Shown here one piece after another: positions 8,594 through 19,100 of a stretch of DNA of 35,780 nucleotides (positions are counted from its first letter, which is position 1; each line of letters opens with the position of its first letter). Both the position numbers and the translations under genes were made by a program. This stretch comes from Bacteroidales bacterium (GTDB lineage Bacteria; Bacteroidota; Bacteroidia; Bacteroidales; Muribaculaceae), in the NCBI GenBank assembly GCA_900770215.1, contig CAAGJW010000004.1, positions 1 to 35,780 on the forward strand. The letters are read 5' to 3'. Below the pieces are notes generated by a model that was given only the letters and a program-made list of their open reading frames with translations, had not been told where the DNA came from and searched no databases.

Positions 8594-8623
8594 CAAAATT
8601 AGTGAAAGTTTTTGAATTATCAA
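8594..8623 (-). promoter_or_regulatory. Promoter of tRNA-Leu
   Basis: On the minus strand there is TTG (8621-8623), 19 nt, then TAATTTTG (8594-8601), an exact fit to the Bacteroidetes vegetative promoter. The transcript would start about 13 nt before the mature tRNA. This site is a useful internal standard for the other promoter calls here. Confidence 0.75.
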
Positions 8624-8735
8624 CAATCTTTGCTCAAAAAATTGTTTTTTTTTCTTTGCTTCGCTTTTCCAGAACTTTTTTTTCCCAGTAGATAGCTGCC
8701 TTTTTGTGGGCGGTTGCGGGTGGTCGTGGCAGGCG

Positions 8736-10046
8736 TCAGAACTTGTAGTCGACTCCCATGCCAAACACCTTGTTGGTGCGGTCCATCACCTCCTTGCCGG
8801 CAAGCGTGGTGCCGTTGTAGCCACCAGTGGCGCTGGCAGGCACCTCCTTGGTGTACTTCTTATACATGGTCCAGAAGTAGCCTATGTTCATGGTGAGTTT
8901 CTTGCTGAAGTGAATGGCTCCGCCCAGGCCCACCGAGTAGCTGTTGCAAGAGAAGGCCGTGTTCTGCTGGAAGTCGTCGGCCAGGCCGTAGATGGTCTTC
9001 TGCCCGCCGGCACTCACGGTAAACGTCTTGTTGATGTCGCACTCCACGCCGGCCAGCACCTCGTTGGTGCCGCGCTTGAGCGCCTTCTGCTTGTCGCCGG
9101 CCATCTTGGCGTTTTTGTCGTCGTAGAAGTGGTACTCCACGGTGGCGCGCAGCCGTGGTGTGAAGGCGTAGCCCACAGCGGCGGCAAAATAGGCGGGCAC
9201 GTCGCCAGGCGTGTTCACGCCGTCTTTAAACTCGGCCAGGGCGCCGTCGGGGGCGCTATTCACCTTGGTGTCGTTCTCGATGTTGAGCTTGGTGATGAAC
9301 TCATATTTTGCTGCCAGGGTAAGGCCCTTGTAGCGGTAGTCGACGCCTATGATGGGTGTTGCTCCCCAGCCGGTTTGGTCGCAGTCGAGCTCGAGGTCGG
9401 CCAGAGTCTTGTCCACGTTGTTCATCTTGGCTATCACGTGACCCGAGTAGTTGCCAAAGAAGTAGTTCACCCGCAGGCCCAGGTAGCCGCTCAAGCCCGG
9501 TGTGAAGCGGTACACGCCGCCTACCTGGCCGCCGTAGATAAACTGGCTGCCGCGCATGGCGGTGTTGATGCTGTACATGGCAGGAGTCACGGTGCCCTTG
9601 CTCTGAGCCAAGATGCCGGCCATCACCTGCGAGTCAAACACCGGCAGACCCGAGCCAAACGAGCACTTGCCGCCGCCGCCCACCACGCCTATGAAGCCCG
9701 ACACGCCCCAGCGGCCGTGGTTGTAGGTGGCGTAGGCGCTGGGCAGAATGGGTGCCGAGGCCTTTCCCTTGTAGTGGCGCGTGCCCTCGGGGTAGAGGGC
9801 AAAGGTGGATGCTATCGTGCGGGTCTGGTAGGCGCTTTGCACGTTGAGCGACAGTTGCCATCCGTCGGCCATAAAGGCGGTGCCGGCCGGGTTGGTGTAG
9901 ACGGCATCGATGTCGGTGCTGGCACCGCGTGCCACCATGCGCAGGAAGTCGATGTGCTGGTTGGTGTTGGTGAGCACTCCGCCTGCCAGGCTGGCCAGGG
10001 CGGTGGTTGCAGCGAGCGCTGCTGTCAAGATTGTCTTCATCATCAT
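8736..10046 (-). CDS. FadL/OmpP1-family outer-membrane transport protein
   Basis: A 436-residue predicted beta-barrel. An N-terminal signal (MMMKTILTAALAATTALASLAG) is followed by the family's N-terminal hatch region with the signature ASTDIDAVYTNPAGTAFM, containing the conserved NPAG. Alternating aromatic strands follow and the last residue is Phe (VDYKF), the usual barrel-assembly signal. FadL-type channels let hydrophobic molecules such as long-chain fatty acids cross the outer membrane by lateral diffusion. The substrate here is unknown. The gene stands alone between tRNA-Leu and a small lipoprotein gene and has its own -7 element. Confidence 0.88.
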   Translation of the reverse strand: MMMKTILTAALAATTALASLAGGVLTNTNQHIDFLRMVARGASTDIDAVYTNPAGTAFMADGWQLSLNVQSAYQTRTIASTFALYPEGTRHYKGKASAPILPSAYATYNHGRWGVSGFIGVVGGGGKCSFGSGLPVFDSQVMAGILAQSKGTVTPAMYSINTAMRGSQFIYGGQVGGVYRFTPGLSGYLGLRVNYFFGNYSGHVIAKMNNVDKTLADLELDCDQTGWGATPIIGVDYRYKGLTLAAKYEFITKLNIENDTKVNSAPDGALAEFKDGVNTPGDVPAYFAAAVGYAFTPRLRATVEYHFYDDKNAKMAGDKQKALKRGTNEVLAGVECDINKTFTVSAGGQKTIYGLADDFQQNTAFSCNSYSVGLGGAIHFSKKLTMNIGYFWTMYKKYTKEVPASATGGYNGTTLAGKEVMDRTNKVFGMGVDYKF

Positions 10047-10071
10047 TTAGTCGATATGTTTTTGTTGGCCG

Positions 10072-10079
10072 CAAAAGTA
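10072..10079 (-). promoter_or_regulatory. -7 element of the FadL-family gene
   Basis: The minus strand reads TACTTTTG, an exact TAnnTTTG match, placing the transcript start near 10065, about 20 nt before the ATG. No clean -33 TTG is seen. The remaining 10080-10350 sequence is A+T-rich and shows no gene. Confidence 0.55.
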
Positions 10080-10351
10080 ATATTATTTTCTCGATATACT
10101 GTTCTAAACGGCTAATAAAATGGTAAAATCTTCTTGTTTTGTTAACATTTGTAACTATTTTGAGCTGAGAGTGTAAAAAGAAACAAATTTTTGCAACTCA
10201 GCTGTCGCCCCCTGTCGCCGCAATGCGCTTTGCCGAGCTTCGGGCCCTATCGTTTTCGGGCAACGTGAAAATTTTAGCATTTTTCCTGAAACTTTTTGGC
10301 CGTGTCGTGCGTCTATATTATGAAATCACTCAATGAGAGCGCTCGAAATGA

Positions 10352-10381
10352 TTGGATGAGTTTCAACAACAAGTATCGTTT
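10352..10381 (+). promoter_or_regulatory. Possible promoter of the small Thr-rich lipoprotein gene
   Basis: TTG at 10352-10354, 19 nt, then TATCGTTT at 10374-10381, an imperfect match to TAnnTTTG with the right spacing and about 22 nt from the start codon. The left boundary of the segmental duplication falls inside this -7 element. Confidence 0.35.
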
Positions 10382-10403
10382 CACAATTTAACTACAACAC
10401 AAG

Positions 10404-10649
10404 ATGAAAAGATCCATTATGGGTGGAGCAGCCGTGCTGCTCTTGGGGCTCTCTTGCCTTTTGACTGCGTGCGACAACACTGGCGACGACGCCTACCTCT
10501 ATAAAAAAGCCACAACCACGACTACCACCACGCCCCTTCCTGGCGAGGGTGGCACCGGCGGCGGCATGGGCAAGCCCAGCGACGGCAATCCCGACGGCAA
10601 TCCCGACCCTCACGACAACGGTGTGAGCCACGATTTGCGTGTTTCATAG
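10404..10649 (+). CDS. Small Thr-rich lipoprotein, unknown function
   Basis: An 81-residue protein with a lipoprotein signal (MKRSIMGG, hydrophobic core, LLTAC) that puts the lipidated Cys at residue 23. The mature part is only about 59 residues: a short DNTGDDAYLYKKA segment, seven consecutive Thr, then a Gly/Pro/Asp-rich low-complexity tail with two DGNP repeats. It looks like an anchored flexible peptide rather than a folded enzyme. A clear hairpin terminator follows. A broken duplicate lies 0.7 kb downstream. It faces the convergent AraC-family regulator, so regulation by that protein is possible but not shown. Confidence 0.65.
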   Translation: MKRSIMGGAAVLLLGLSCLLTACDNTGDDAYLYKKATTTTTTTPLPGEGGTGGGMGKPSDGNPDGNPDPHDNGVSHDLRVS

Positions 10650-10686
10650 CTGTCTTCACGATGCGTCCAGGCGGAGGTAGAATGAT

Positions 10687-10721
10687 AAAAGAGGCAGAGC
10701 AACCCATGCTTCGCCTCTTTT
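10687..10721 (+). terminator. Terminator after the small lipoprotein gene
   Basis: Stem AAAAGAGGC (10687-10695) pairs with GCCTCTTTT (10713-10721), extended by AGCA/TGCT inside. The A-rich left arm and T-rich right arm make it usable from both strands. Confidence 0.8.
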
Positions 10722-10882
10722 ATGGTACTAAATTAAAAAAATATAAAATCAGGCTTGTGTCGCCTTGTGCAAAATAATTAGAACAACAGTAATGTTTTTT
10801 TTGTGATTTGCCAGAGTGAAAAACTCTAAAAACACATTGCAAAACTAAAAAAGATGGACAATCGCATTGTTCTCATGTTGAA

Positions 10883-10923
10883 AAAAACGATTCTCATCTC
10901 TGTAGAAAAACGATTCTCATCTC
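10883..10923. repeat. Two direct repeats of AAAAACGATTCTCATCTC, period 23
   Basis: Copies at 10883-10900 and 10906-10923 are identical over 18 bp. The equivalent, slightly diverged pair recurs at about 11577-11619 just 3' of the intact AraC-family gene. The function is unknown; position and spacing would suit a protein-binding site. Confidence 0.6.
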
Positions 10924-10929
10924 ATAACT

Positions 10930-11086
10930 TCACTTATCATATCTTGACAGTGAGCATATTGCGATGTTGGGCTTCAGGCAGGTCTTGTCGCGGTAATCGG
11001 AGGGCGACATGCCGTAGCGTGCCTTGAAGGCGCGGTTGAGCGCAGTGATGCTGGCATAGCCGCAGTCCATGGCCAGCTCGCCTATG
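10930..11086 (-). pseudogene. 3' fragment of an AraC-family regulator gene (duplication remnant)
   Basis: The minus strand encodes about 51 residues matching the end of the HTH domain of the intact regulator at 11625-12770 (GELAMDCGYASITALNRAF, then GMSPSDYRDKT), ending at a TGA at 10930-10932. It begins abruptly at the duplication junction, with no start codon or promoter. The frame has stayed open but with substitutions such as M-D-C for M-A-C and C for S after DKT. It lacks the membrane domain and half of the DNA-binding domain, so it should be inert. Confidence 0.85.
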
Positions 11087-11113
11087 TTTCACAATTCACC
11101 TACACTACACAAG

Positions 11114-11337
11114 ACGAAAAGATTCATTATGGGCTGAGCGGCTGTGTTGCTCTTGGGGCACTTTTGCTTCATGGCTGTGTGCGACAACGCCTACCTCTAT
11201 AAAAAGCCACAACCACGACTGTCGCCACCACGCCCCTTCCTGGCGAGGGCGGCACTGGCAGCGGCAGGGGAATGCCCGGCGACGGCAACCCCGATCCCCG
11301 CGACAGCGGTGTGAGCCACGATTTGCGTGTTTCATAG
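11114..11337 (+). pseudogene. Decayed duplicate of the small Thr-rich lipoprotein gene
   Basis: This aligns base by base with 10404-10649. The start codon is changed from ATG to ACG (11114-11116), the Gly-Gly codons after MKRSIM have become GGC TGA, a 12-bp stretch after the lipobox Cys region is missing, and one A of the AAAAAA run is lost, shifting the frame. The -33 part of the promoter was not copied. The gene is dead by several independent lesions. Confidence 0.88.
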
Positions 11338-11375
11338 CTGTCTTCACGATGCGCCCAGGCGGGGGACAGAATGAT

Positions 11376-11410
11376 AAAAGAGGCAGAGCAACCCATGCTT
11401 TGCCTCTTTT
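11376..11410 (+). terminator. Duplicated copy of the lipoprotein terminator
   Basis: The same AAAAGAGGC / GCCTCTTTT hairpin as at 10687-10721, still intact in the decayed unit. It may be kept as a terminator for the opposing AraC-family gene. Confidence 0.7.
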
Positions 11411-11624
11411 ATGGTACTAAATTAAAAAAAAGATATAATTAAGGCTTGTGTCGCCTTGTGCAAAATAATTAGAACAACAGTAATGTATTTTTTTTCTGTG
11501 ATTTGCCAGAGTGAAAAACTCTAAAAACACCTTGCAAAACTAAAAAAGATCGGCACTCAAGTTGTTCTCATGTTGAAAAAATCGATTCTCATCTCTACAA
11601 AAAATCGATTTTCATCTCATAGCT

Positions 11625-12770
11625 TCACTTATCATCTCTTGACAGTGAGCGTATTGCGATGTTGGGCTCCAGACTGGTCTTGTCACGGTAATCGGAGGGC
11701 GACATGCCGTAGCGTGCCTTGAAGGCGCGGTTGAGCGCGGTGATGCTGGCATAGCCGCAAGCCATGGCCAGCTCGCTTATCTTGCGGTCGGTGCGCAGCA
11801 GCTGCGTGGAGAAGTGGGCCAGCTTCTGCTCGCTGGTCCACGACGAAAAGGTGGTGCTGAGCTCCTCGTAGAGGTAGTTGCTGAAGTCCTTGCGGCTCAC
11901 ACCCAGAGCATCGGCTATCTCGTCGAGGGTGGCGTTGCTCTTGTAGAGCGGGTTGTTGCGCTCCTGCTCGGCCAGCTCCTTGAGCTTGGCGGGAATGTGC
12001 ACAAAAGCCTCGTGCCGCATGGCCAGCTGCTCGATGTAGTGCATGTAGCGGTTATAGACCATGAAGGTGCGCACGACCATCGCGGTCATGAGCAGGTGGG
12101 TCGCTATATAGGGCCACAGCGAGTTGCCAAAGAGCGCCCCCATCATGCCCGCGAGCAAGATGAGGTAGCAGGGCACGTCGCGCACATCCTTGTTCTGCCA
12201 CTTGAGACGGTTGGCCGGCATGTTGGCAGCCCGGGAGTGCCTGTGATAGTAAATGTAGGCCTCGATGAGCAGGCACAGCAAGAACAGAAAGCAGAACGTG
12301 AGCAAGGCCAGCCATATCACCCGCCCCCAGAAGAGGCCCAGGTCGTTGCCCTCGTAGTGCAGCAGCTCGCTGGCACTGTGGAGCTTCACATAGCGCCCTG
12401 TCGATCGCGTGATGGTGTGAAGCACGAGCAACACCACCGGATATTGCATGAAGAAGGCCCACGTGAGCACGCTGCGGTAATAATTGCGCCCAAACAGTGC
12501 GCACGATACCATGGTGAAGGTGACCATGGTGGTGTAGTGCATGCCTATGGCCAGGGTGCTCAGCACCTCGACCCTGCCGTGGCTGTAGATGGTGAAAGTG
12601 CTCGCCACATAGAGCAGCAGGGTAATGAAGAAGGCGGCAAACGACTTGCGGCGCAGCTGGAAGCTCTCGTCGTGCAAGTGCCGGGCCTGGCCGTACATGA
12701 ACCATATGGCTGCGGCCAGTACAGCCATGAGTGCCGCGTTGCAGGTGTAGAACAGTGCTTGTTGCATCAA
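11625..12770 (-). CDS. Membrane-anchored AraC-family transcriptional regulator
   Basis: A 381-residue protein with two halves. Residues 1-240 contain six or seven hydrophobic segments (about 8-26, 44-62, 72-94, 102-121, 150-175, 200-216 and 219-239). Residues 275-365 form an AraC/XylS double HTH: LDEIADALGVSRKDFSNYLYEE for the first helix pair, ISELAMACGYASITALNRAFKARYGMSPSDYR for the second, which is the most conserved part. A sensor inside the membrane tied to a cytoplasmic AraC DNA-binding domain is an arrangement found in Bacteroidetes. The ligand and targets are unknown. The nearest genes are the small lipoprotein (convergent) and the GLUG protein (divergent, 377 bp away). Confidence 0.85.
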   Translation of the reverse strand: MMQQALFYTCNAALMAVLAAAIWFMYGQARHLHDESFQLRRKSFAAFFITLLLYVASTFTIYSHGRVEVLSTLAIGMHYTTMVTFTMVSCALFGRNYYRSVLTWAFFMQYPVVLLVLHTITRSTGRYVKLHSASELLHYEGNDLGLFWGRVIWLALLTFCFLFLLCLLIEAYIYYHRHSRAANMPANRLKWQNKDVRDVPCYLILLAGMMGALFGNSLWPYIATHLLMTAMVVRTFMVYNRYMHYIEQLAMRHEAFVHIPAKLKELAEQERNNPLYKSNATLDEIADALGVSRKDFSNYLYEELSTTFSSWTSEQKLAHFSTQLLRTDRKISELAMACGYASITALNRAFKARYGMSPSDYRDKTSLEPNIAIRSLSRDDK

Positions 12771-12819
12771 TCAGGATCTTGGGGTAGTCACACGCATATA
12801 TATCTATATCTTGCTCTCA

Positions 12820-12827
12820 CAAAGGTA
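12820..12827 (-). promoter_or_regulatory. -7 element of the AraC-family gene
   Basis: The minus strand reads TACCTTTG, an exact TAnnTTTG match about 50 bp upstream of the ATG. No clear TTG lies at -33. The 12771-13147 gap also holds the divergent promoter at 12994-13024 and nothing else that I recognise. Confidence 0.5.
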
Positions 12828-12993
12828 CTAAACTTTTCCTGGCCTTGAAAATTTATTTCACCGTCATTGCATGGCGGTGCAAGGGGCTGCAATTACGCGA
12901 TTGCAAGGTTGCAACGCCAGGCCTGCATTGCGCTGGCTGGTCGCTTGTGCTGTGGAAATGTATCAAGAGAAACTGTAAAATTGTTACAAATTA

Positions 12994-13024
12994 TTGTGAA
13001 ATTGCCAACAAATGTTTAATTTTG
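12994..13024 (+). promoter_or_regulatory. Promoter of the GLUG-repeat protein gene
   Basis: TTG at 12994-12996, 20 nt, then TAATTTTG at 13017-13024, a full Bacteroidetes promoter match. It predicts a leader of about 117 nt before the ATG at 13148. Confidence 0.6.
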
Positions 13025-13147
13025 TAACGAGATAATGATTTAGACTGAATGTGACCTAGGGAAAAGTCTGCTAAGAATCGCAAGGGAGCGATGCCTAACG
13101 GTCCTAAGTCCTATTGAATAATTCCCCCAAAAAAACAGACAGTGTAC

Positions 13148-16100
13148 ATGAAAAAAAACATTGACTACTTGACTTTGGTTGCATCGCTGTTGCTCCTGCC
13201 GGCAGCAGCGGGTGCCACGGGCAATGCCGCCGATGGCGCTGTGCCTGTGTTGAGCAAACCACGGCCATTGGGCCATGTGGCTGTTTTGCCACGACACGTG
13301 TTGCCCTCGCAAGACGCCCGTCGGGCACCAGCGGCCGCAACCGTGCTTGCACCCGTGCAGTCGCCTGTGCCGCGCAAGGCTATTGCGGCCGTGAGCGACT
13401 TGGCTGGAAAGAAGGTGATGACCTACAGCACCTCAAGCTCCTCGCTGGGCAGCGGCGGAGGCTCGTCGGCCACGGTGACGATGGCCACGGGCGACTCGAT
13501 TGTGATTGACGGTTTCCTTGAGAGCGGTTTCAAGGTGAAGGCTGCGGTCGACCTCACGGGCAAGACGGTGTCGATACCTGTGCAGACGGTTGCCAGCAAC
13601 ATCTCGCTCAGTTCCTCGAGCGGCGGCACCGAGGTCTCCAGCCTCTACATCGCTGCCCAGGGCAGTGGCTATGCACCCGACTCGGCCACGGCGATAGGCG
13701 GCACTATCGACGATGCCGGCGCGATCACGCTCTCCAAGAGCTTTGGCATCTATGTGGCCAGCGGGTCGTTTAAGAACGCCTATGTGACCCTGGTGTCGAG
13801 TGCAGTCATCGAGCCTTCCAATGGCACGATGCACGTCACCTATTATCAAGACACGGCACCGGCCGAGGACTGGAACGTGGTCATCACGCAGTCGGCCCCC
13901 AAGGCCATTGCTGTCAAGAACTTTGGCAACCATGGCAAGACGGTGAACCTCGTGCTCAACGACATAGGCTACTTCACGGTCGCCAGCCAGCTGGCCTGCT
14001 CGGCAGGCTCGGCCCACGGCGGCGACTACTACACCTATAGCATCGACGATTGGGGCAAGGGCGACAAGGCCCTGCGCCGCAACTACATCACGGGCAAGGC
14101 CGCGCCTGCCGCGCTCACCATGGGCAACTGGCTCATGCTCAGCAGCAGTGGCTACTACACCGGCAAGCTGGCAAGTGCCCGCATCGCCTACGACAGCAGC
14201 GACAACCAGTTTACGGTTCCCTCGCTCTCGGTGAGCGGTTTCAATGGCTCGGGCACTGCGGCCGACCCCTATCAGATATCGGTGTGGGATCACCTGCTCT
14301 ACTTGAGCGAGCTGGCCAATGTGGGTGTCGATGCCGACACCCTGGGTGCTGCCTGCGCAGGCAAGTACTATAAATTGACGGCCGATATCACTGCCGGCAC
14401 GGGCCTTGAGCCCATAGGCTGGCCCACCAAGGGCTATGTCTTCGGCGGTCATCTCGACGGCGACAACCACACCATCAGCGGTCTTGCAATGGCCAGCGGC
14501 GATTATACAGGCCTCTTCGGTTTCCTCTCGCAGGATGCCTCGGTCAAGAACTTGAATCTGGCCAAGGTGAGCATCTCGGGCGCCGGCAAATATCATGGCG
14601 CCGTGGCCGGTGTGACCCACGGCCTCATCGCCAACTGTCACGTTGCGGGCAATGTGGCCTCTACAGCCACTGGCGTGGGCGGCATTGCCGGTGTGGTATA
14701 TGGCGCCGCGGGCAAGGTCACGGGCTGCTCGTTCGACGGCAATGTGACGGGCACCAACCTGCTGGGCGGCATTGCCGGCCAGGTCTTCAGCGACGGCGCC
14801 ACCGTGTCGAGGTGCAGCGCCCATGGCACGATCTCGTTTGGCCGCAGCCGCAACGCCGGTTGCATGGCAGGTGGTATTGCCGGCATCGCCGACCAGGGCA
14901 GCGTGGTGACCGACAGCTACTTCAGCGGCACGATCAAGCCCTCTGTGGGCCGAGGCTCGCTGCTGGGCGGCATCGCCGGCAAGGCCTATGAGACTGCCGT
15001 GATCGAGCGCTGCTTTGCTGTGGCCACAATCAATGGCTACTACAGCGCCGTGGGCGGCCTGGCAGGGCAGTCGTCGGCCACCATACGCAACTGCTATGCC
15101 GAGGGTGTGATTACCGACTTAAACTACTTCGATGGCTACAAGCCCACCGTGGGCGGCCTGGTGGGGCAAATGAAAGGCTACCTCAACAGTGCCAACGCCT
15201 ATGTGCCAGCGGTGCTCGACAACGCCTATTTCACGGGCGAGATCAATGTGAAGAACCCTGCCTACGACGGCAAGCTCAACACGGCCGAGGTCGTGGGCCA
15301 GAGTGCCGACTCGCTGGGCCATGTGTACTACGACAAGCAGATGGTCGACTTGGGCTCGGCCAGTCACGGACTCACCACGGCCCAGCTCACCAGCGCTGAC
15401 GGGCCCGCCGGCTTTGACGCGGCCGTGTGGACCATTGCGCAGGGCTTCTACCCGCGCCTCAAGGGCATCGACGACAACGACTTGGCCAAGCTTTCGGGCT
15501 CGGCACTGAAAATCGCCGATGGCGAGAGTGTGCATCGTGTGGCCCATAATGCCGCCATCAATCTGCTGGGCAGCACTGTCGCAGGCGTCGTGGGCAGCGA
15601 GAACACTCAGGGCTATGTGGGCTCGGTCATAGGCAACACCTATGAGGTGGGATCCGACTTTGGCAACGATGAGCTCTTCTTCCAGGCGCCCAATGGCGAC
15701 AAGCGGGTGTTCCACGTCGCTGTGGCGCCCAACTTCCTGAAGGGCAACGGCACCCAGACCGACCCCTTCCTGGTGACTTGCAAGGCCGACTTGCTCAAGC
15801 TGGGCAAGGCCACAAGCGTGCAGGCACAGCCCTACGCCGACGTGTACTTCCGCCAGACTGCCGACATCGACATGGACAGCGACAGCACCTATGTGGGGCT
15901 GAGTGCAGGCAGTGCCGACCTTGCCTTTGAAGGCCACTACGACGGCGACGGCCATGTTGTGAAGGGGCTGGCCCTGCATGGCCACTACACAGGCTTTGTG
16001 GGCGTGCTGGGCAAGCGCGGCACGTTGAGCAACCTCACCGTCGAGGGTAGCCCTGTCACGGTCGACTCTCATGCTGCCGTGCTCGTGGGCCTCAACCGCG

Positions 16101-19100
16101 GTGCGGTGAGCAACGTGTGCAACCGTGTCGACATCGCTGCCAACTTTGGCGACGTGGGTGCCATCGTGGGCTACAACAGCGGCACGGTGACCGGCGCCTA
16201 CAATGAGGGCCGCGTCGAGGGCGCTGCTGCCAATGTGGGCGGCATAGCGGGCGTGACCGATGGCGGCGCACTCCAGTACTGCCAGAATGTGGGCCATGTG
16301 ACCGGCACTGCTGCCAACGTGGGCGGTATCGCCGGCCAGGCATCGGCTACCGCCATTGCCAGCGTGCTCAACGCCGGCACCGTGCAAGGCAGCGCTGGCG
16401 CTGTGGGCGGCATCGTGGGTGCCACTGTGCAAGGCAGCAGCAACACTGCTGCCTGCACAATCGACCATGCACTTGATTACGGCTCCGAGCTCTCGACCGA
16501 CATCGCCACCGCTGGCGCTGTCGTGGGCAGCGAGGGGCAGGCTGTGAAGATTTCGGCCTCCTGCTACGACGCGCAACTGAGCGGCGTGGGCGCCGTGGCC
16601 AACAGCGCTCACAAGGGCGTTGAGGCCATAGCTACCCGTACACTTGTGAATGGCGAGGCCGTGGCACAATTGCCCGTTGCCCACTGGGCCTACACTGCCG
16701 GCAGCTATCCCGTGCTCAGGCAGTGTGTCCAGCAGCATGGAGCCCAGGTGGCTCAACGCGTGATTGTGACCTTTGCCAGTGGCGAGACGTCGCGCTCGCT
16801 CACGGCTGGCGCAGTCCTGTCGCAGGCCGACAGCCTTGCATGGAAGCTCGCTGTCGACACCATGTTTTCCATATCGGGCAGCACGCTCAGCGTGCCATCG
16901 CAGGTGACCGCAGTGACTCGCGACACTCTGACGGCTACAATGGGCTCCTATGTCAAGGTTATCTCGCTGGCAGCTGTGCCGGCTGTGCCCCTCGAGGGCA
17001 ACGGCACCCAGGCCTCGCCCTACTTGATCAAGACGCCTGCCCAATGGAACGCTTTGAGCGACTATGTGGCCGCCACGGGCGTGGCCTTGACGGGCAAGTG
17101 GGTGAAGGTGGATGCCGACATCGACTTTACCAATACCGACTTCAAGTCGCTGGGTGGTGACGGCATCACCTCGTTTAATGCCCACTTGCTGGGCGACGGC
17201 CACACCGTGAGAGGTGTGAAGCTCACGGCTACGTCCAACTATGCCGGCTCCATAGGCCATCTGGGTGCAGGCGGCAGTGTGAGCGACCTCACGCTTGAGG
17301 GCACAGCCACTTCTACGGGCTCGCAACAGTACATAGGCGCCTTTGCCGGCATTGCCGAAGGCCCCTTTGTGAACTGTGTCAACAAGGTCAACGTCACAGG
17401 CGCCACGGTGGGGGCTGCAGGCTTTGTAGCCCTGGCCAAGGACGGGGTCGACTTCACCCGCTGCCACAACGAGGGCGCCATAAGCGCACCGCGCGGCCAG
17501 GTGGCAGGCTTTGTGGCCAACAATGAAGCCACCATCCACTTCACCGACTGCTACAACACGGGCAAGATAAGTGCCTCGGCCCGGGGTGCAGGCTATGTGG
17601 CTGGCTTGCTGGCCCGTGGCTACAGCTCCCACTTTGTGCGTTGCTACAACACGGGCGAGATTGTGGGCTCGACCACAGGTCTCTATGTGGGCGGCCTCTA
17701 TGGCAGCTCCGACAGTGCCCCCGACACGGTGCGCTTCATCGATTGCCACAACGACGGTGCAGTGAGCGGCGGCAGCGACGTGGCCGGCCTGATGGGCGGT
17801 ACCGACTATCTGTCGTCGGTCTACACAGCCACTGGTGCATTGACCAAGGCGCCCATCTATGCCAGCGGCTGCTACAACACCGGTGCAATCACTGCAGCCT
17901 ACTACTCCAGCGAGAGTGCCTGCGCCGGCCTGCTGGGCATGGTCACCCCATGCTCGCAGGTGCTCGACTGCTACAACACTGGCGCAGTGGCCTCGACGCT
18001 TGTCACGGGCAGCCGTGCCCGCTACAACCTGAACACGGCCGGCCTTGTGGGCCGCTCCTTCGTGTCGGGGTCTGCCATCTATCCTGTCATCAAGCGCTGC
18101 TACAACGCAGGCTCGGTCACGGGCTACGTGCAAGTGGGCGGCATCATGGGCGATATCGACAGTTATGAGCTGGTCGACAGCTGCTACAACACGGGCTCGG
18201 TCAAGGGCCTGTCGTGGGTGGGCGGCATTGCCGGCTACGCCTCGGGTCAGCATGGCGAGATCATCAATTGCTACAACACGGGCGACGTCGATGCATCTCG
18301 TGTGGCTGCCGGCGGCGCCGTGGGCTTCAGCCAGCTGGTGCTGCACGTGACCAACTTCTACAACACGGGCCACATCGTCGCTCAGCAGTGCTCGGGCGGC
18401 GTGGGAGGCCAGTCGTCGGTGATGGCCAGCAATTGTGCCAACTATGGCACGGTCACGGCTGTCGAGGCTGCCGGCGGCCTTGTGGGCGCCTGCAAGAATG
18501 GATACGGCTACACACAGCTCTACAACAGCTACAACGCAGGCCTCATCGAGTGCGACAGCCTCGCTACGGCTTCGAGCCTGATAGGCGACATGCATGCCCG
18601 CGATGCCAGCCTCAACCTGGTGTCGGGCAGCTACTATGTGACCGACTTCAACCACTTCGACACCGACTCGCTGGGCACCCCTGTCACTGTGCGGGAGCTT
18701 GCACTCTTGTCGAGCCTGAACGGCGGCAAGGCTGCCAGCAAGGTAAGGCAGCTTGCCGACTTGCCCGACGCCCAGCCTCACTATCTTGAGGATCCGGCTT
18801 CGGCTGGTTGGAACTGTGGCGACGACTACACCTATCCCGTGGTAAAAAGTCTTGAGCGCACCGATGCTGCCAAGGCCCATGCCGCAGCGGTGGTGCCCGC
18901 CGAGGGCAACAGCTATGATTGCGTGACGGGCAACTTCAATGTGGGCGCCCCCGAGGGCGTGACCTGGACGCTCGACACGGCTCTGGTGAGCATCGACGGC
19001 AACAACGCCGTTCCAGTACCTGGAGCTGTGGGCAACGTGACGCTCACAGCCCGTTGTGGCCAGTACAGTCACAGCTGGACGGTGACCCTGCAGGTCCCCA

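Larger units (their letters stand above)
10379..11086. repeat. Segmental tandem duplication, unit 1 (about 708 bp)
   Basis: This unit runs from TTTCACAATT to the truncated end of the AraC-like fragment and is followed immediately by a diverged copy (11087-11780) starting with the same TTTCACAATT. Each unit carries a small lipoprotein reading frame, a terminator, a pair of short direct repeats and the 3' end of the AraC-family regulator. The copies differ by scattered substitutions and small indels, so the event is not recent. Confidence 0.88.
11087..11780. repeat. Segmental tandem duplication, unit 2 (about 694 bp)
   Basis: The second copy of the unit described at 10379-11086. Its right end merges into the intact AraC-family gene, at GCTCGCTTAT, where unit 1 stops. 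The junction has a short TAT microhomology. Unit 2 therefore contains the real 3' end of the regulator and a decayed lipoprotein copy. Confidence 0.88.

Noticed and set aside
17540..18560. DNA-level repeat array as a mobile or CRISPR-like element
   Set aside because: The TGCTACAACACGGGC-like repeats are in frame and encode CYNTG units of the GLUG protein.
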